A stretch of DNA of 64,000 nucleotides, from positions 124,001-188,000 of the forward strand of contig NZ_JACEFJ010000002.1 of assembly GCF_015354735.1 (NCBI RefSeq), given 5' to 3'. The position numbers were made by a program, and so were the translations under genes. Positions 62,216 through 64,000 of this stretch are shown here, one piece after another. The DNA comes from Pararhodonellum marinum. Lineage in GTDB: Bacteria; Bacteroidota; Bacteroidia; Cytophagales; Cyclobacteriaceae. The stretch's first letter is position 1. Each line of letters begins with the position of its first letter. The notes under the pieces are model-generated. The model made no database searches and was not told where the DNA came from. It was given only the letters and a program-made list of their open reading frames with translations.

Positions 62216-64000
62216 ATGAAAACATTTTACAAATTTCTTTTAAGCAGCTGCTTGGTGGGAACCCTAACCCTGATAACCGCCATAGCACAAGATATCAAAT
62301 TCGGTAAATATTCCCAGGAAGAAATTGACCTAAGTTCCTGTGAATATGAGCCTGATGCAGCTGCGGTAGTCATTTATGAAAGTGCCTCCAGTTACTTTGT
62401 GGGAGGTAACCTGCATACTGATATTCATTTCAGGAAAAAAGTGTTCAATCCTAGCGCCACTGACATCGCAGATGTGACCATCAGCTATTACCATGGGGGC
62501 AAAAGCATTGAGATTATTTCCGGTCTCAAGGCCCAGATTGTGAATTTTACAGACGGCAAAGAGGAGGTGATCAAGTTAAGCAAAAAAGAAATTTTCGAGA
62601 TAGATGCGGGCAATGGCCGAAAAGAATACCGGATAACTTTCCCAAATGTACAGCCCGGTTCTATACTTGAATATAGTTACAAGAAAATTGATAAATACAT
62701 CACATTTCTGGATGGCTGGTCCTTTCAAAACAGAATTCCAACCATGGTTTCAAAATACAGCATTGACATCCCTGAGTACTTGGATTACAGGTTTTTGGGT
62801 CAAGGGGATAATTTTGTTTCAAGAGCCAAAAAAACTCAGAAGAATGGCAAATACGAATGGGAATTGACTAACCTTAAATCCATCAAACCCGAACCCTATA
62901 TCTCCAACTTTGAAGACTATCTTGACAAAATAGAGTTTCAACTTGCTGGATACAAAAAAGACAACAGCCAGGGTTATGGCGGTACAGGTCCAGCTTATGA
63001 AAGTGTCATGTCTTCTTGGCAAGAAACCGCTGATGAACTCACCTCGTCGGATAAATTCGGCGGTTTTCTAAAAAACAATGCTTCCACAAAATCTCTCAAG
63101 GAAATCCCTTTAGAAGGAACCTCTTCGGTAGAGCGTATGGCAAGTGCGCAAAAATATATACAGGAAAATTTCGAAAACAGTCGAAGAGTTGGGATTTTTC
63201 CTTCTCAAACCATCAAAGAATTGCTTGGTAGCAAATCTGGAACCAAAGCGGATCTTAATCTTTTGTTGCTTGCCATGTTGCGGGCGAACAACATTTCTGC
63301 TTACCCTTTGTTGATCAGCAGCAAAGGAAACGGAAGATCAACATTGGTTCAGTACCCTTTTATTACGCAGTTTAACCAACTCATCATCGTAGCTGAAGAT
63401 GAAAAAGGAACCGCCATATATTTGGACGCCTCTGATAAGGAATTGCGTCCTGGATACCTTTCCCTTGATAATCATGTAGAAGGAGGCTTTGTATTGATGG
63501 ATAACAACAGTGGGCTGATGCCCATTCAACTGGGACACCGTTCGGGTGTATTTCAGATGGTCAATGTTAAGCTCAATGAACAAAATGAAATGACATTTGA
63601 TAATGTGGTCCGATATTCTGATTATGATGCCATTCAATTCAGAAACAACAGCAAGGGTAGCGATGATTTGGAAGAGGTTAAAAAAGCTATGTTCTCAGAA
63701 AATCAGGATAATATTAACCTATTGGAAGTAAATGTAAAATCAGGTCCAAGACCTCAAATTGATACAAAATTTACTGTTACTGACAAGATGGATGAGAGTA
63801 CCAATTTAATCTACCTTACCCCATTCAAATACCTAAAGTACAAAGAAAACCCCTTTAAAGAAGACAGCAGACAATTTCCTGTCGATTTTAACTACAGTTT
63901 CAGCGACAATTATTCTTCCATCATCAATATTCCAGATGGATTTGAGTTGGATGATTTTCCTGAAAGCATCAACATCGCCATGCCCGATGGCAATTCCAAA
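62216..64000 (+). CDS. DUF3857/transglutaminase-like exported protein (3'-truncated by window)
   Basis: The frame is open from the ATG to the window end (595 codons seen), so the C-terminus is missing. A signal peptide ('LLSSCLVGTLTLITAIAQ') precedes a DUF3857-like domain (about 25-230). The transglutaminase-like segment ('KSGTKADLNLLLLAMLRANNISAYPLLIS', in pieces) has Lys where the upstream gene has the catalytic Cys, suggesting loss of that activity. It is translated with the upstream DUF3857 gene (3 nt apart). Confidence 0.85.
   Translation, partial: MKTFYKFLLSSCLVGTLTLITAIAQDIKFGKYSQEEIDLSSCEYEPDAAAVVIYESASSYFVGGNLHTDIHFRKKVFNPSATDIADVTISYYHGGKSIEIISGLKAQIVNFTDGKEEVIKLSKKEIFEIDAGNGRKEYRITFPNVQPGSILEYSYKKIDKYITFLDGWSFQNRIPTMVSKYSIDIPEYLDYRFLGQGDNFVSRAKKTQKNGKYEWELTNLKSIKPEPYISNFEDYLDKIEFQLAGYKKDNSQGYGGTGPAYESVMSSWQETADELTSSDKFGGFLKNNASTKSLKEIPLEGTSSVERMASAQKYIQENFENSRRVGIFPSQTIKELLGSKSGTKADLNLLLLAMLRANNISAYPLLISSKGNGRSTLVQYPFITQFNQLIIVAEDEKGTAIYLDASDKELRPGYLSLDNHVEGGFVLMDNNSGLMPIQLGHRSGVFQMVNVKLNEQNEMTFDNVVRYSDYDAIQFRNNSKGSDDLEEVKKAMFSENQDNINLLEVNVKSGPRPQIDTKFTVTDKMDESTNLIYLTPFKYLKYKENPFKEDSRQFPVDFNYSFSDNYSSIINIPDGFELDDFPESINIAMPDGNSK

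Overview
The window reads as chromosomal DNA of a Bacteroidota bacterium, most like the Cytophagales/Cyclobacteriaceae (Cyclobacterium, Algoriphagus or Echinicola relatives). The signs are many Bacteroidota-type exported proteins and lipoproteins (two FGly sulfatases, a DUF2807 lipoprotein, DUF3857 transglutaminase-like proteins, a CHRD lipoprotein), A-rich translation starts with few Shine-Dalgarno sites, TAnnTTTG-type promoter elements, and a contractile injection system of the extracellular (Afp-like) kind. The genus is inferred from gene content only.

Layout. 1-3.7 kb: rimM (partial)-trmD-rplS with a terminator, then recG. 3.7-15.5 kb: Tat/lipoprotein Gfo/Idh/MocA oxidoreductase, GlcG/HbpS-like protein, FAD amine oxidase, a 1230-residue polytopic membrane protein of unknown function, an outer-membrane protein, a membrane-anchored beta-lactamase-fold hydrolase, a Tat-exported D-2-hydroxyacid dehydrogenase and a DUF2784 protein. 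15.6-18.7 kb: a TPP riboswitch followed by thiM-thiE-thiD-tenA, a thiamin salvage and synthesis operon. 18.7-24.8 kb: repeat-rich DNA around vsr, a DUF2807 lipoprotein and the first of two sulfatases. 24.8-27.4 kb: the second sulfatase and a small lipoprotein.

27.4-47.1 kb is the accessory part. Left edge (minus strand): two injection-system tube proteins and a protein joining the tube-adaptor domain to the tape-measure C-terminal domain. Right edge (plus strand): sheath, a short AAA+ ATPase and a peptidoglycan amidase with two SH3 domains. Between them lie a CHRD lipoprotein flanked by a direct repeat, an AT-rich defence island (31.5-40.7 kb) and some small genes. The island has a GHKL (MutL/MORC-like) ATPase operon with a small partner and two unknown proteins, then a HpaII-type restriction-modification cluster (5mC methyltransferase, unknown protein, HpaII endonuclease), an HNH nuclease, a STAS-like DUF4325 protein and an XRE regulator whose start codon abuts a perfect long palindrome. 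A truncated second copy of the HpaII gene 3' end closes the module.

47-64 kb: palindromic repeats, a small outer-membrane protein, a MsrA-MsrB lipoprotein, a tandem pair of very unusual tRNA-like genes (Leu-like body, GUC in the anticodon position, 55-nt variable region) with its own terminator, Ppx/GppA, an M14 carboxypeptidase divergent from a dipeptide epimerase, mazG, a small membrane protein, phosphoglucosamine mutase, cysteine desulfurase, a serine/threonine dehydratase-type enzyme, a MaoC-like hydratase and two consecutive DUF3857 proteins, the last cut by the window end.

The best candidates for something undescribed are the tRNA-like pair, the tube-adaptor/tape-measure fusion in a split injection-system locus, and the defence island with its duplicated HpaII end and palindromic operator. 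Function assignments come from recognised motifs, without database searches.
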